NCBI GenBank assembly: GCA_001564065.1
Contig: LKNA01000024.1
Location: 1 to 40,479, forward strand
From: Chitinophagaceae bacterium T5-Br10_B2g13
Lineage (GTDB): Bacteria; Bacteroidota; Rhodothermia; Balneolales; Balneolaceae
Direction: 5' to 3'
DNA: 40,479 nucleotides
Made by a program: the position numbers and the translations under genes
Shown here: in pieces, positions 33,262 to 40,479 of the stretch
How the letters are laid out: each line of letters opens with the position of its first letter
Position numbering within the stretch: position 1 is the first letter of the stretch
Notes under the pieces: generated by a model
Seen by the model: the letters and a program-made list of their open reading frames with translations, nothing else
What the model was told of the DNA's origin: nothing
Databases searched by the model: none

Positions 33262-34462
33262 ACAGAAAGCAACTCTTGAAACAATATGTGCACAGGCGGA
33301 TCATCCTGAGAAAGATCCCTATGGATCGCACGCAATGCCTCTTTATCAAACTTCAACATTTACGTTTAAAGATGTTGAAGCAGGTAAACGCTTTTTTGCC
33401 CATGAAGAGGGAGGAGCGTCGCATAGCTACTCCAGGCTTGGGAACCCCACTGTAGAGAAAGCGGAAAAAATTATTGCCAGAATGGAAGGGGTAGATATTG
33501 ATGAGAAGACGGAAGGTATGATGTTTGGTTCCGGAATGGCTGCTATTACTACCGGCTTGATGGCGCTCGCGGCGGGCAAGAGAATTTTGGCTCAGGAAGC
33601 GCTTTATGGTTGCACCTCTCAGTTTTTACAAGAGGAGGCCGGCAGATATAATATTAATGTAACCAATATGGATCCGAATAATCTGGATCAGATAATGGAT
33701 GCATTTTCTGAACATGACGATATAGCACTGGTCTACCTGGAGAGCATTGCCAATCCCACCATGAGAGTTTGTGACCTGGAAGTGATAACTCATATCGCTC
33801 ATCAAAATGGAGCCTTGGTGATGGTGGATAACACTTTTGCCACACCATATCACATACGTCCGCTGAACTGGGGAGTAGATCTGGTTGCGCACTCTACAAC
33901 AAAATATCTGAACGGGCACGGAACCGTTGTTGGCGGGGCACTGGTCGCAAAAGAGGGTTTCTTTGCTGATACGGATATGCATATCTACCGTAAAAATTTC
34001 GGAGGAATCTCCGGGCCGTTTGATGCCTGGCTGACGTTAATGGGGCTGAAAACCTTTCCGCTACGTATGAAACAGCACAATGAGAACGGAAAGAAAGTAG
34101 CGGATTTTCTAAACGGTCATCCAAAAATCAGCAGAATATGGCACGCCGGTCTGGACAATCATCCCGACAAGGAGATTATCGATAAAATGATGATGAATGG
34201 TCATGGTGGGATGATTGCGTTTGAACTGAAAGGCGGCCTGGATGCAGGTATAGAGTTGATGAATAGCGTGAAGCTGTGTTCTCTTGCCGTAAGCCTGGGA
34301 ACGGTTGATTCTCTTATACAGCATCCGGCTTCGATGACGCACTCCGTAGTAGATCCAAAAATAAGAGAAGAAGCGGGAATTACCGATGGTTTGGTACGCC
34401 TGTCGGTTGGAATAGAATCGGCTGATGATATTATTGCTGATTTAGAGCAAGCCTTGGGATAA
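33245..34462 (+). CDS. Methionine gamma-lyase-like PLP enzyme (Cys/Met metabolism)
   Basis: This trans-sulfuration-family enzyme probably splits L-methionine to methanethiol, 2-oxobutyrate and ammonia. At 405 residues it is full length. The PLP lysine is K220 (H-S-T-T-K), with D195 (V-D-N-T-F-A-T-P). Y62 (S-Y-S-R) and Y121 are the active-site tyrosines. C123 (L-Y-G-C-T) matches the cysteine conserved in methionine gamma-lyase and usually Gly or another residue in cystathionine gamma-lyase or synthase, so MGL is favoured. I-A-F-E-L-K-G-G and S-L-A-V-S-L-G and H-P-A-S-M-T-H-S complete the family. O-acetylhomoserine sulfhydrylase remains a possible alternative. It overlaps the Lrp gene by 17 bp. 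A terminator follows at 34488. Confidence 0.88.
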   Translation: METLSKQKATLETICAQADHPEKDPYGSHAMPLYQTSTFTFKDVEAGKRFFAHEEGGASHSYSRLGNPTVEKAEKIIARMEGVDIDEKTEGMMFGSGMAAITTGLMALAAGKRILAQEALYGCTSQFLQEEAGRYNINVTNMDPNNLDQIMDAFSEHDDIALVYLESIANPTMRVCDLEVITHIAHQNGALVMVDNTFATPYHIRPLNWGVDLVAHSTTKYLNGHGTVVGGALVAKEGFFADTDMHIYRKNFGGISGPFDAWLTLMGLKTFPLRMKQHNENGKKVADFLNGHPKISRIWHAGLDNHPDKEIIDKMMMNGHGGMIAFELKGGLDAGIELMNSVKLCSLAVSLGTVDSLIQHPASMTHSVVDPKIREEAGITDGLVRLSVGIESADDIIADLEQALG

Positions 34463-34487
34463 GATTTTAAAGAATCAAATTCTGATT

Positions 34488-34526
34488 AAACCCTCCCTGA
34501 GTATAGAGCTCTTGGAGGGTTTTTTG
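34488..34526. terminator. Terminator after the methionine gamma-lyase gene (near-copy of the 9582 one)
   Basis: AAACCCTCC (34488-34496) pairs with GGAGGGTTT (34514-34522), with an inner GAG/CTC, then TTTTGTTTT. The outer stem and the TTTTTGTTT tail repeat those at 9582-9622. Confidence 0.8.
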
Positions 34527-34597
34527 TTTTAAATTCAATTTACTTTAAAAATAAGTTTTGCGGCGTGAGTTTCAGGCTGATGCTGAAAAGGAGTCGT

Positions 34598-36064
34598 TCA
34601 AAGCTCTCCGCTCAAATTTTGAATTAACTCAATCTGAAACTGAATCATTTCCAGGTAGTTATCCACCCGAATGCGTTCATCAATTCCATGTACCCTTGCA
34701 CGATCGTCATGAGTGGCACGAATGGGCCTGAATCGATAGACATTATCGGTTAGATTATGAAAGTGCCGGGAATCACTGGCTGCTACAAACAGTGATGGTG
34801 AGACCAGGGCCTGATCAAAAATATCTTCAATGGTCTGTTTTAAAACCTGATAAGGGCGAGCTCGTGTGTCAGAAACCGGTGACGGGTTTCGCGCTCTGTC
34901 CATTACATTAATTACGATATCCGGATTGTTGACTCTTTGCCGAACGTACTCTACAACATCTTCTATTGTATCGTTGGGGTGGAGCCGAAAATTTATAATC
35001 ACCCTTCCCTCTACCGGCAGCACATTTTCCTTGAATCCGGCCTCAAAAATTGTTTTGGCTGCAGTAGTTCTAAGAGCTGCATTGGTAGCGGGATTTTTAC
35101 CCAGTTCACGTTTAATTTTGCCGCTAAACAGCCAAGTATTGTTAAATGCCAGCCGCTGGGTAAAAGACATATATGGAATGAGCGGTTCGAAGGTCTCTTT
35201 TATTAAACCGTTATAGTGAGCATCCATGGGACGCCGTTCGATCCGGTTGATGGCACGACTGAGAATACTGATTACCGTTTGCCGGGGAGGCATGGATGAG
35301 TGGCCGCCTTCCTGGCGATATACCAGTTCAAGATTGAGTGATCCCTTTTCTGCGACACCAATCATTGCAAGGGGTACATCTATGTTGTCTATAATATTTT
35401 CGGCAACCGGAGGACCTTCATCAACTAAAAATTCGAGATGAACTCCCTCACTTTCCAAAAACTCAGAAATTTGTTTTGCTCCATTTAATCCGCCTATCTC
35501 TTCATCGTGATGGAGAGCAAGATAAAATGTACGTTCATTTTGATGTCCCGATTCAATTAGAAACTCGACTGCTTCTAATACCGAAAAAATTCCACTTTTA
35601 TCATCCAGTGTACCTCTTCCCCATATGAAACCCTCTTCAATTTCACCTCCAAAAGGCTCGTAGCTCCAAAGTTCAATGGCATCCTCTTTAACCGGAACTA
35701 CATCATAATGACCCATCAACAGGCCGGGGTTCAAGTCGGGGTTCGTTCCTTTCCATTTGAATAACAGGCTATATTCACCAATTCTCTGTAGCTCGGCATT
35801 TGAGTGTAGTGAAGGATAACTTTCTTCCAAAAAGGTGATGAACTCTTCAAAGGGCTCATAATCAATTTCAGAAAGATCTTCCAAAGAGACAGTTTGAAAT
35901 TGAATCGATTTGCTAAACCGTTCAATCGATTTCTCTGTGTCAAAGGCGTAGCTTGGTGTGAAACCAGTATCTGACACCTGGGCTTGTTTTGAACCAGAGC
36001 AGGAGATCAAAAAAGAAATTAAAACTATAGAAAGGGGGTACTGTAGATATTTTTTAATTATCAA
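34598..36064 (-). CDS. M20-family metallopeptidase lipoprotein (carboxypeptidase type)
   Basis: This exported zinc peptidase of 488 residues has lipobox L-I-S-C (Cys22), giving a lipid anchor. The M20 core has G-H-Y-D-V-V-P-V with metal ligands H119 and D121, and G-R-G-T-L-D-D-K-S-G with bridging Asp (154/155). H-D-E-E-I-G-G carries the catalytic Glu188 and its metal-binding neighbour. Further on are the dimerisation or lid domain and S-D-S-R-H-F before the last ligand His. H-S-S-M-P-P (about 263-268) matches the lid His of M20A. It resembles the PM20D1/carboxypeptidase S branch rather than DapE or ArgE. Leftward and probably monocistronic; it lies between the TPM group and the mgl terminator. 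Likely role: trimming peptides from outside the cell. Confidence 0.93.
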   Translation of the reverse strand: MIIKKYLQYPLSIVLISFLISCSGSKQAQVSDTGFTPSYAFDTEKSIERFSKSIQFQTVSLEDLSEIDYEPFEEFITFLEESYPSLHSNAELQRIGEYSLLFKWKGTNPDLNPGLLMGHYDVVPVKEDAIELWSYEPFGGEIEEGFIWGRGTLDDKSGIFSVLEAVEFLIESGHQNERTFYLALHHDEEIGGLNGAKQISEFLESEGVHLEFLVDEGPPVAENIIDNIDVPLAMIGVAEKGSLNLELVYRQEGGHSSMPPRQTVISILSRAINRIERRPMDAHYNGLIKETFEPLIPYMSFTQRLAFNNTWLFSGKIKRELGKNPATNAALRTTAAKTIFEAGFKENVLPVEGRVIINFRLHPNDTIEDVVEYVRQRVNNPDIVINVMDRARNPSPVSDTRARPYQVLKQTIEDIFDQALVSPSLFVAASDSRHFHNLTDNVYRFRPIRATHDDRARVHGIDERIRVDNYLEMIQFQIELIQNLSGEL

Positions 36065-36190
36065 CTGACTAATGTCATATTTGGGATTTGTGCGAATGAG
36101 GGATCAAAAATAGCGAAACAAAAAGAGGATTTTAATTAAAACATTTCAGCAGGTACGATAAAAGAGGTGATTTACATTTTTTTAATGTAA

Positions 36191-36988
36191 TTACCACCCG
36201 CCGCCGGCGCCGCCACCTCCTGAACCAAATCCTCCGCCTCCGCTAAAGCCACCGAACCCACCTCCGCTTCCAAATCCACCGGAAGAACGGCCCCCTCCGC
36301 CAAAACCACCGCCAAAGACAACAACTCCGCCCGAGCCAAGTGTATGTCGTCGTCTTCGGCGCGTCCCTTTTTGAGGTGGGCCGCCCACTGCGCGTACAAC
36401 TGTATAAATGACGATGAGAATAATGATCAGCGCAATAATATCTACGCCACGCGAGCCTTCACTTCGCATATTGTCTACGGCATCATATTCGCCAGCGGCA
36501 AGCCTAATGATGGCCGTGGAGGCCTCATCAAGTCCGCCGTAAAAGTCGTTATTGCGAAAATTGGGACGTAGAATATCACTCACAATCCTGCCGGCCATTA
36601 AGTCCGTAACGGCGCCTTCCAAACCATAACCAACCTCAATTTGCATCTGGCGATCTTCGACGGCAACAAGAATTAAAACGCCATTTTGGCGCTCACCCTC
36701 CCACATGCGCCATGTGTTAAAAATTTGCGTAGCTGCATCTTCGCGGGTTGCTCCCTGCAGATTGTTCAGTATGGCAATGGCAATAACGTTGGAGGTACTG
36801 TCGCGGTAGGCGCGCAGTTTGGTTTCGAGCTGTTGCACCTGGTTCTGGCTAAGCACATTTGCGTAGTCATTAACATGGCCGGTTGGCGACTGCGGGAAGT
36901 TTTGAGCAGAGAGGCCACCGCAACCGAAAATCACGGCTATAAGAAGTGTTATAGTTGAGAATGTGATCTGCTGAAAAAATTTACTCAT
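36191..36988 (-). CDS. TPM-domain membrane protein with glycine-rich tail
   Basis: The chosen start (ATG at 36986-36988) gives 265 residues and overlaps the upstream TPM gene by 8 bp; an alternative is 9 bp upstream. A signal peptide (F-F-Q-Q-I-T-F-S-T-I-T-L-L-I-A-V) precedes the TPM domain (about 30-165), with Y-A-N-V-L-S, the R-x-Y-R-D-S loop, E-V-G-Y-G-L-E-G and A-V-T-D. A transmembrane segment follows at about 184-199 (I-I-A-L-I-I-I-L-I-V-I-Y). The last 48 residues are mostly Gly with Ser/Phe, typical for this class. TPM domains are seen in photosystem II repair protein TLP18.3 and in bacterial membrane proteins next to LemA. Function is unknown; phosphatase activity is known only for the plant protein. 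Confidence 0.9.
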   Translation of the reverse strand: MSKFFQQITFSTITLLIAVIFGCGGLSAQNFPQSPTGHVNDYANVLSQNQVQQLETKLRAYRDSTSNVIAIAILNNLQGATREDAATQIFNTWRMWEGERQNGVLILVAVEDRQMQIEVGYGLEGAVTDLMAGRIVSDILRPNFRNNDFYGGLDEASTAIIRLAAGEYDAVDNMRSEGSRGVDIIALIIILIVIYTVVRAVGGPPQKGTRRRRRHTLGSGGVVVFGGGFGGGGRSSGGFGSGGGFGGFSGGGGFGSGGGGAGGGW

Positions 36989-37442
36989 GGTCATCACTTT
37001 TTCGGTTGTCGCGATAACTTATTTCGTTTCCAAGCTCATTGGGATCAGTGCCATCGCTTGGGAAAAATGTTTTCAACTTTTCTCCGATATCACCTACTAC
37101 CATCTCTATTCCCTGTTCAAAATTTCCCTGTTTGAACTCGCCAATCAGCGCGTCTAATTCTTGCTGCCAGAAATGTTCCTCAACCTGATTGCTGATTCCC
37201 TCATCACCGTAGATGGCTACTTTTTTGTCGTCAGTTGCGATATAGAGAATAACCCCGTTTCGGGCCTCTGTTTGATGCATTTCAAGCTTGTAAAACAGAA
37301 CTTTTGCCCGTTCCAGGGGATCTTTTTTACACTTGAATTCGATGTGGACTCTGATTTCACCGGTGGTGTTTTTTTCTGCACGATCGATGGCTTCAACAAT
37401 CAGCTGCTCGTCTTCTTCGGTTAAAAATTCTCTGGCTGGCAT
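36981..37442 (-). CDS. TPM-domain protein, soluble
   Basis: This 153-residue protein is essentially one TPM domain (about 8-135: E-E-D-E-Q-L-I-V-E-A-I-D-R-A-E-K-N-T-T-G-E-I-R-V, then N-G-V-I-L-Y-I-A, D-K-K-V-A-I-Y-G-D-E-G). It lacks a signal peptide and membrane segment, so the N-terminal part is probably cytosolic or held through partners. It sits second in the group lemA-TPM-TPM: 12 bp after lemA and overlapping the next gene by 8 bp. That arrangement is common in Bacteroidota and other phyla. Function is unknown. Confidence 0.9.
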   Translation of the reverse strand: MPAREFLTEEDEQLIVEAIDRAEKNTTGEIRVHIEFKCKKDPLERAKVLFYKLEMHQTEARNGVILYIATDDKKVAIYGDEGISNQVEEHFWQQELDALIGEFKQGNFEQGIEMVVGDIGEKLKTFFPSDGTDPNELGNEISYRDNRKSDDHE

Positions 37443-37454
37443 ATAGATCAGATT

Positions 37455-38042
37455 TTAATCAAATGATACTTCCGGCGCGCGTTCTGCACCTGCTACGGCT
37501 TCAAAGTAGGCTTTCTGTTCGTGGCCGAAAATACCGGCTATCATATTGGCCGGAAAACGTCGAATTGAGGTGTTGTATTCCTGAGCTGCCCGGTTGAAGC
37601 GCATTCGCTCTGTAGAGATTCGATTTTCGGTACCCTCAAGTTGTGTCTGCAGATCGCGGAAGTTTTGCGTTGCGGTCAGCTCCGGATAGCGCTCAACGGT
37701 AACGAGCAGCCGGGAAAGTGCACCGCTTAGCTGCTGCTGAGCTTGGTCAAACTGCTGCAGTGCCTGCGGATTGTTCAGATCTCCGGGATTAAGGTTTATT
37801 GACGTTGCACGGCTTCGCGCCTCAATCACCTGTGTGATTGTTTCTTGTTCAAAATTGGCGGCTCCGCGAACGGTGCTCACAAGGTTTGGAATCAAATCCG
37901 CACGCCGCTGATATTGGTTTTCCACCTGTGCCCAGGCTTGATTAACACCTTCTTCCTTTTCAATAAGTGAGTTATTGAGGCCAACAGCATAAATAACGAT
38001 AAGGGCAAGTGCCCCGATTCCAATCCAAGTTTTGATATTCAT
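37455..38042 (-). CDS. lemA: LemA-family protein
   Basis: This 195-residue protein has one N-terminal transmembrane helix (about 5-21, I-G-I-G-A-L-A-L-I-V-I-Y-A-V-G) and a long alpha-helical bundle outside. Characteristic family stretches are V-N-Q-A-W-A-Q-V-E-N-Q-Y-Q-R-R-A-D-L-I-P-N-L-V, and later L-L-V-T-V-E-R-Y-P-E-L and I-R-R-F-P-A-N-M-I-A-G-I-F-G. It is the first gene of the leftward lemA-TPM-TPM operon. LemA proteins are membrane proteins of unknown function found across bacteria, usually beside TPM genes as here. The promoter lies in the 187-bp gap toward the HAD gene. Confidence 0.95.
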   Translation of the reverse strand: MNIKTWIGIGALALIVIYAVGLNNSLIEKEEGVNQAWAQVENQYQRRADLIPNLVSTVRGAANFEQETITQVIEARSRATSINLNPGDLNNPQALQQFDQAQQQLSGALSRLLVTVERYPELTATQNFRDLQTQLEGTENRISTERMRFNRAAQEYNTSIRRFPANMIAGIFGHEQKAYFEAVAGAERAPEVSFD

Positions 38043-38229
38043 TTCTTATTAGGGTCTAAATGTTTGGGAATTGCTCAGTAGAAAATCAAAAAACGAATAT
38101 ACGAAACTGAACCGGGGAAGATTCATGTTATTTGGTAAAAGTGGTCAATTTGTTTGTAAAGGCCGTACCTTTAGTGCAGCTTATTACAAGGCGAATGATC
38201 ACATATATATTTAATTGCAAACCTACTGC

Positions 38230-38940
38230 ATGAAACCATCATTTATCTATTTTGACCTCGACAACACCTTGCTCGATCACATCAAAGCGGAGGGGAAGGC
38301 TCAACAAACCACGTATGACAAATACCCGGAATTACAGGAAGTTGATATTGAAGATTGGCTGGCCAGGTATCAGATTGTGAATCACAATTTATGGGAAAGC
38401 TATCAGCGAGATGAGATAAACAGGTATGAACTGCAACAGGCCCGCTTCAGGGATACTATGAAACATCTGGAGTTAGATACGGGAAGAAGTGAGGAGATCG
38501 GGCATTTCTACATGAATTCTTATCGCGAATACTGGACATGGGTGGATGGTGCCCAATCGGTGTTGAAACTGGTGAGCTCTAAGGTAAAATCGGGTATAAT
38601 CACAAACGGCTTTAAAGAGACGCAGGAGCTCAAATTTGAGAAACTTAACCTTAAGGATTACTGCAGCCCTCTGCTGATTACAGAAGAGATCGGTAAATTG
38701 AAACCGCACCCGATTGTATTTGATGTGGCAACGGAGAAAGCGGGAGTTCCCAGGGAAGAAATACTTTATGTAGGCGATTCATTTTCATCGGATATTATCG
38801 GAGGGAGTAATGCAGGATGGAAGACAGCCTGGTTTACTGCACTGATAGATAAAGAGGAGAGCCGGAACGGAAACAGGGATGTCTCGGCAGATTTTGAGTT
38901 TGATCAATTTGAAGACCTGATGAACTATCTGGAGCTATGA
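38230..38940 (+). CDS. HAD-superfamily hydrolase, YjjG-like (nucleotidase type)
   Basis: This phosphatase has 236 residues from the ATG at 38230; a TTG 15 bp upstream is less likely. Motif I D-L-D-N-T (D9 nucleophile, D11 acid), motif II T-N-G-F, motif III K at K-L-K-P-H and motif IV G-D-S-F-S-S-D-I-I-G are all present. A four-helix cap of about 90 residues lies between motif I and II (subclass IA). L-A-R-Y-Q-I-V-N-H-N-L-W and I-N-R-Y-E-L resemble YjjG, a 5'-nucleotidase that removes non-canonical pyrimidine nucleotides, so that role is likely. The gene is divergent from lemA and 175 bp upstream of pgk on the same strand. Confidence 0.85.
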   Translation: MKPSFIYFDLDNTLLDHIKAEGKAQQTTYDKYPELQEVDIEDWLARYQIVNHNLWESYQRDEINRYELQQARFRDTMKHLELDTGRSEEIGHFYMNSYREYWTWVDGAQSVLKLVSSKVKSGIITNGFKETQELKFEKLNLKDYCSPLLITEEIGKLKPHPIVFDVATEKAGVPREEILYVGDSFSSDIIGGSNAGWKTAWFTALIDKEESRNGNRDVSADFEFDQFEDLMNYLEL

Positions 38941-39115
38941 ATTGAAAATTATTCTGACTAAGCCGTAGAGTTTCATCTTATTTTAAAAGAGTTTCGATAC
39001 ATTAAGCAGATGGGGCTTGAAAGGCTCTTGAAAAATATAGAAATGACTCAAGGAGTAATAGAGGCGTTCAATAAATTGAAGATGAATATTAACTATAAAT
39101 CAACAGACCAAAACA

Positions 39116-40309
39116 ATGGCTAAACTGACTTTAAAAGATGTAGAACTGAAGGGCAAAACCGTACTGATGCGGGTAGATTTCAATGTGCCTATTAAGGGAG
39201 GGAAAATATCGGACGATAACCGAATCGTTCAGGCACTCGACTCTATTAACTATGTGGTGGAAAACGGGGCAAAATTGATTTTAACCAGTCACCTGGGGCG
39301 TCCGGCAGGAGAACCTGACCCGGAGTTCAGTCTGAAACCGGTAGCCGACCATTTGAAAACATTGGTGGATGTGCCGGTTCATTTTGCAGAGGATTGCATC
39401 GGCGAAAAAGCAGATTCTGTGATAGAGGCAGCCGGTGAAGGAGAAATTGTGCTACTCGAAAATGTTCGATTCCATGCTGAAGAGAAGAAAAATGATTCAG
39501 AGTTCGCTAAGAAGCTTGCCAAACATGCCGACATTTTTGCGAATGATGCGTTTGGCAGCAGTCACCGCGCGCATGCATCTGTAGCCGGCGTAACTGAATT
39601 TCTGCAGCCTGCCGTTTCCGGATTCCTGCTTGAAAAGGAGATCAAGTATCTTGAAGAGAGCGTGAACAACCCTGAGCGTCCGTTTGTGGCAATTTTGGGT
39701 GGAGCCAAGGTTTCCGATAAAATCGGTGTGATTGAAAATCTGCTAACCAAAGTGGACTCTATCATTATCGGAGGCGGAATGACATACACGTTTCTAAAAG
39801 CGAAAGGGTGGGAAGTTGGTAATTCTTTGGTTGAAGAGGACAAAATTGAACTTGCCGGTGAGTTGATGAAAAAAGCGGAAGCAGCGGGTGTTAATTTCAT
39901 GCTGCCCATAGATTCTGTAGTTGCCAAAGAGTTCAAAAATGATGCGGAACATAAAGTTGTCGATTCAGACGAAATAGAGTCCGGATGGATGGGACTCGAT
40001 ATTGGCCCGCAGGCTTGTCTTGCGTTTGGTAATAAGATCAAAGCGGCGCAGACTGTAGTCTGGAACGGGCCGATGGGTGTTTTCGAAATGGAGAATTTTG
40101 CCGAAGGTACCTTTACTGTTGCGCAGGCTCTGGCCGATGCAACCAAGTCCGGCGCTACTACAATTATTGGCGGCGGCGATTCTGCTTCAGCTATTAAGAA
40201 GGCCGGATTGATGGATCAGGTATCCCACGTCTCCACAGGGGGCGGTGCCAGCCTGGAATATCTGGAAGGAAAAGAGCTGCCGGGAGTTGTTTCTTTAACG
40301 GAGAAATAG
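39116..40309 (+). CDS. pgk: Phosphoglycerate kinase
   Basis: It transfers phosphate from 1,3-bisphosphoglycerate to ADP in glycolysis. The 397 residues are standard. The N-terminal substrate domain has [10 protein letters not shown] (the family signature), S-H-L-G-R-P and L-L-E-N-V-R-F-H. The C-terminal nucleotide domain has [28 protein letters not shown] and G-G-G-D-S-A. It ends with [11 protein letters not shown]. There is no neighbouring gap or tpi; the only other glycolytic gene in the window, pyk, lies about 13 kb away. ATG follows A-rich sequence with no Shine-Dalgarno. Confidence 0.98.
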   Translation: MAKLTLKDVELKGKTVLMRVDFNVPIKGGKISDDNRIVQALDSINYVVENGAKLILTSHLGRPAGEPDPEFSLKPVADHLKTLVDVPVHFAEDCIGEKADSVIEAAGEGEIVLLENVRFHAEEKKNDSEFAKKLAKHADIFANDAFGSSHRAHASVAGVTEFLQPAVSGFLLEKEIKYLEESVNNPERPFVAILGGAKVSDKIGVIENLLTKVDSIIIGGGMTYTFLKAKGWEVGNSLVEEDKIELAGELMKKAEAAGVNFMLPIDSVVAKEFKNDAEHKVVDSDEIESGWMGLDIGPQACLAFGNKIKAAQTVVWNGPMGVFEMENFAEGTFTVAQALADATKSGATTIIGGGDSASAIKKAGLMDQVSHVSTGGGASLEYLEGKELPGVVSLTEK

Positions 40310-40315
40310 TTCTAC

Positions 40316-40354
40316 TTCGTGGCACGTCTCAAAAGCGTGCCACGAATCTTTATA
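40316..40354 (+). terminator. Probable terminator after pgk
   Basis: TTCGTGGCACG (40316-40326) pairs perfectly with CGTGCCACGAA (40336-40346), an 11-bp stem on a 9-nt loop, followed by TCTTTATA. The T run is weak. From there to 40479 I see no supported gene. Confidence 0.65.
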
Positions 40355-40479
40355 GAGGGCTTTGATTTACCCATGTTTTTGAAAAAATCGGCTTATCAGC
40401 CATTGTTCTTTTACATACTGTAGTTTTTAAGGGACTTTTACCCTTTCAGGAGTGGTGGTTTTAACCCAAAATGGGCCAA

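Noticed and set aside
36172-36399. Open frame over the Gly-rich tail of the TPM gene
   Set aside because: Artifact of the GGN repeats giving open frames in other phases; the TPM reading has the family domain.
40347-40479. Possible start of another gene at the right edge
   Set aside because: No frame with family-like sequence or clear start could be read in the 130 bases left.

Overview
This window looks like chromosomal core sequence from a Bacteroidota/Rhodothermota-type bacterium, most plausibly a Balneolota (Balneolales) member. That placement is inferred from moderate GC, SpII lipoproteins with short lipoboxes, a GWxTD protein, a CcmA-type ATPase, a large TPR lipoprotein, and mostly absent Shine-Dalgarno sequences. 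No rRNA or tRNA gene, CRISPR array or prophage was seen. The only mobile DNA is the right end of an IS3-type element at the left edge, which has cut off a GH31 glycosidase gene.

Layout. 1-456: IS3-family end joined to a truncated GH31 gene. 825-9529: a protein-quality-control block with hsp20, a degP/htrA protease, a cbpA-type DnaJ and clpB. It is interrupted by an S1/P1 nuclease, a convergent macrodomain hydrolase and a small secreted protein. 9642-16752: an M29 aminopeptidase with an orphan ABC ATPase, a large acidic protein of unknown function, an acyl-CoA carboxylase carboxyltransferase, a CBS-pair protein and rarA. 17141-24259: an FMN reductase, then a long leftward run with a PhoB-type regulator, its histidine kinase, an M1 aminopeptidase lipoprotein, a stand-alone receiver and a GWxTD lipoprotein. 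24407-34462: pyk, a TPR/TonB-C-like lipoprotein, pyrD, pabB, a MoxR/ChlI-type ATPase, and an Lrp regulator overlapping a methionine gamma-lyase-like gene. 34598-40309: an M20 peptidase lipoprotein, a lemA-TPM-TPM operon, a HAD hydrolase and pgk.

How the genes work together. The first 10 kb covers cytosolic and envelope protein homeostasis: holding (Hsp20), Hsp70 co-chaperone (CbpA), disaggregation (ClpB) and periplasmic proteolysis (DegP). Both hsp20 and the cbpA-like gene have an identical sigma-54-like core, TGGCAT-N5-TTGCA. Both also carry CTGTCAA exactly 28 bp upstream of it. This suggests an RpoN-controlled chaperone regulon and is the most interesting signal in the window. clpB and degP show no such site.

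Other regulatory structure includes a cluster of LacI-family-like AAGCGCTT palindromes ahead of the small secreted protein and another ahead of the FMN reductase. A perfect inverted repeat sits in front of the lrp-mgl pair. A candidate RNA hairpin places the hsp20 Shine-Dalgarno in its loop. Most genes lack a recognisable Shine-Dalgarno, but hsp20, clpB and the CBS gene have good ones. Function assignments come from motifs read by eye; no database search was possible.
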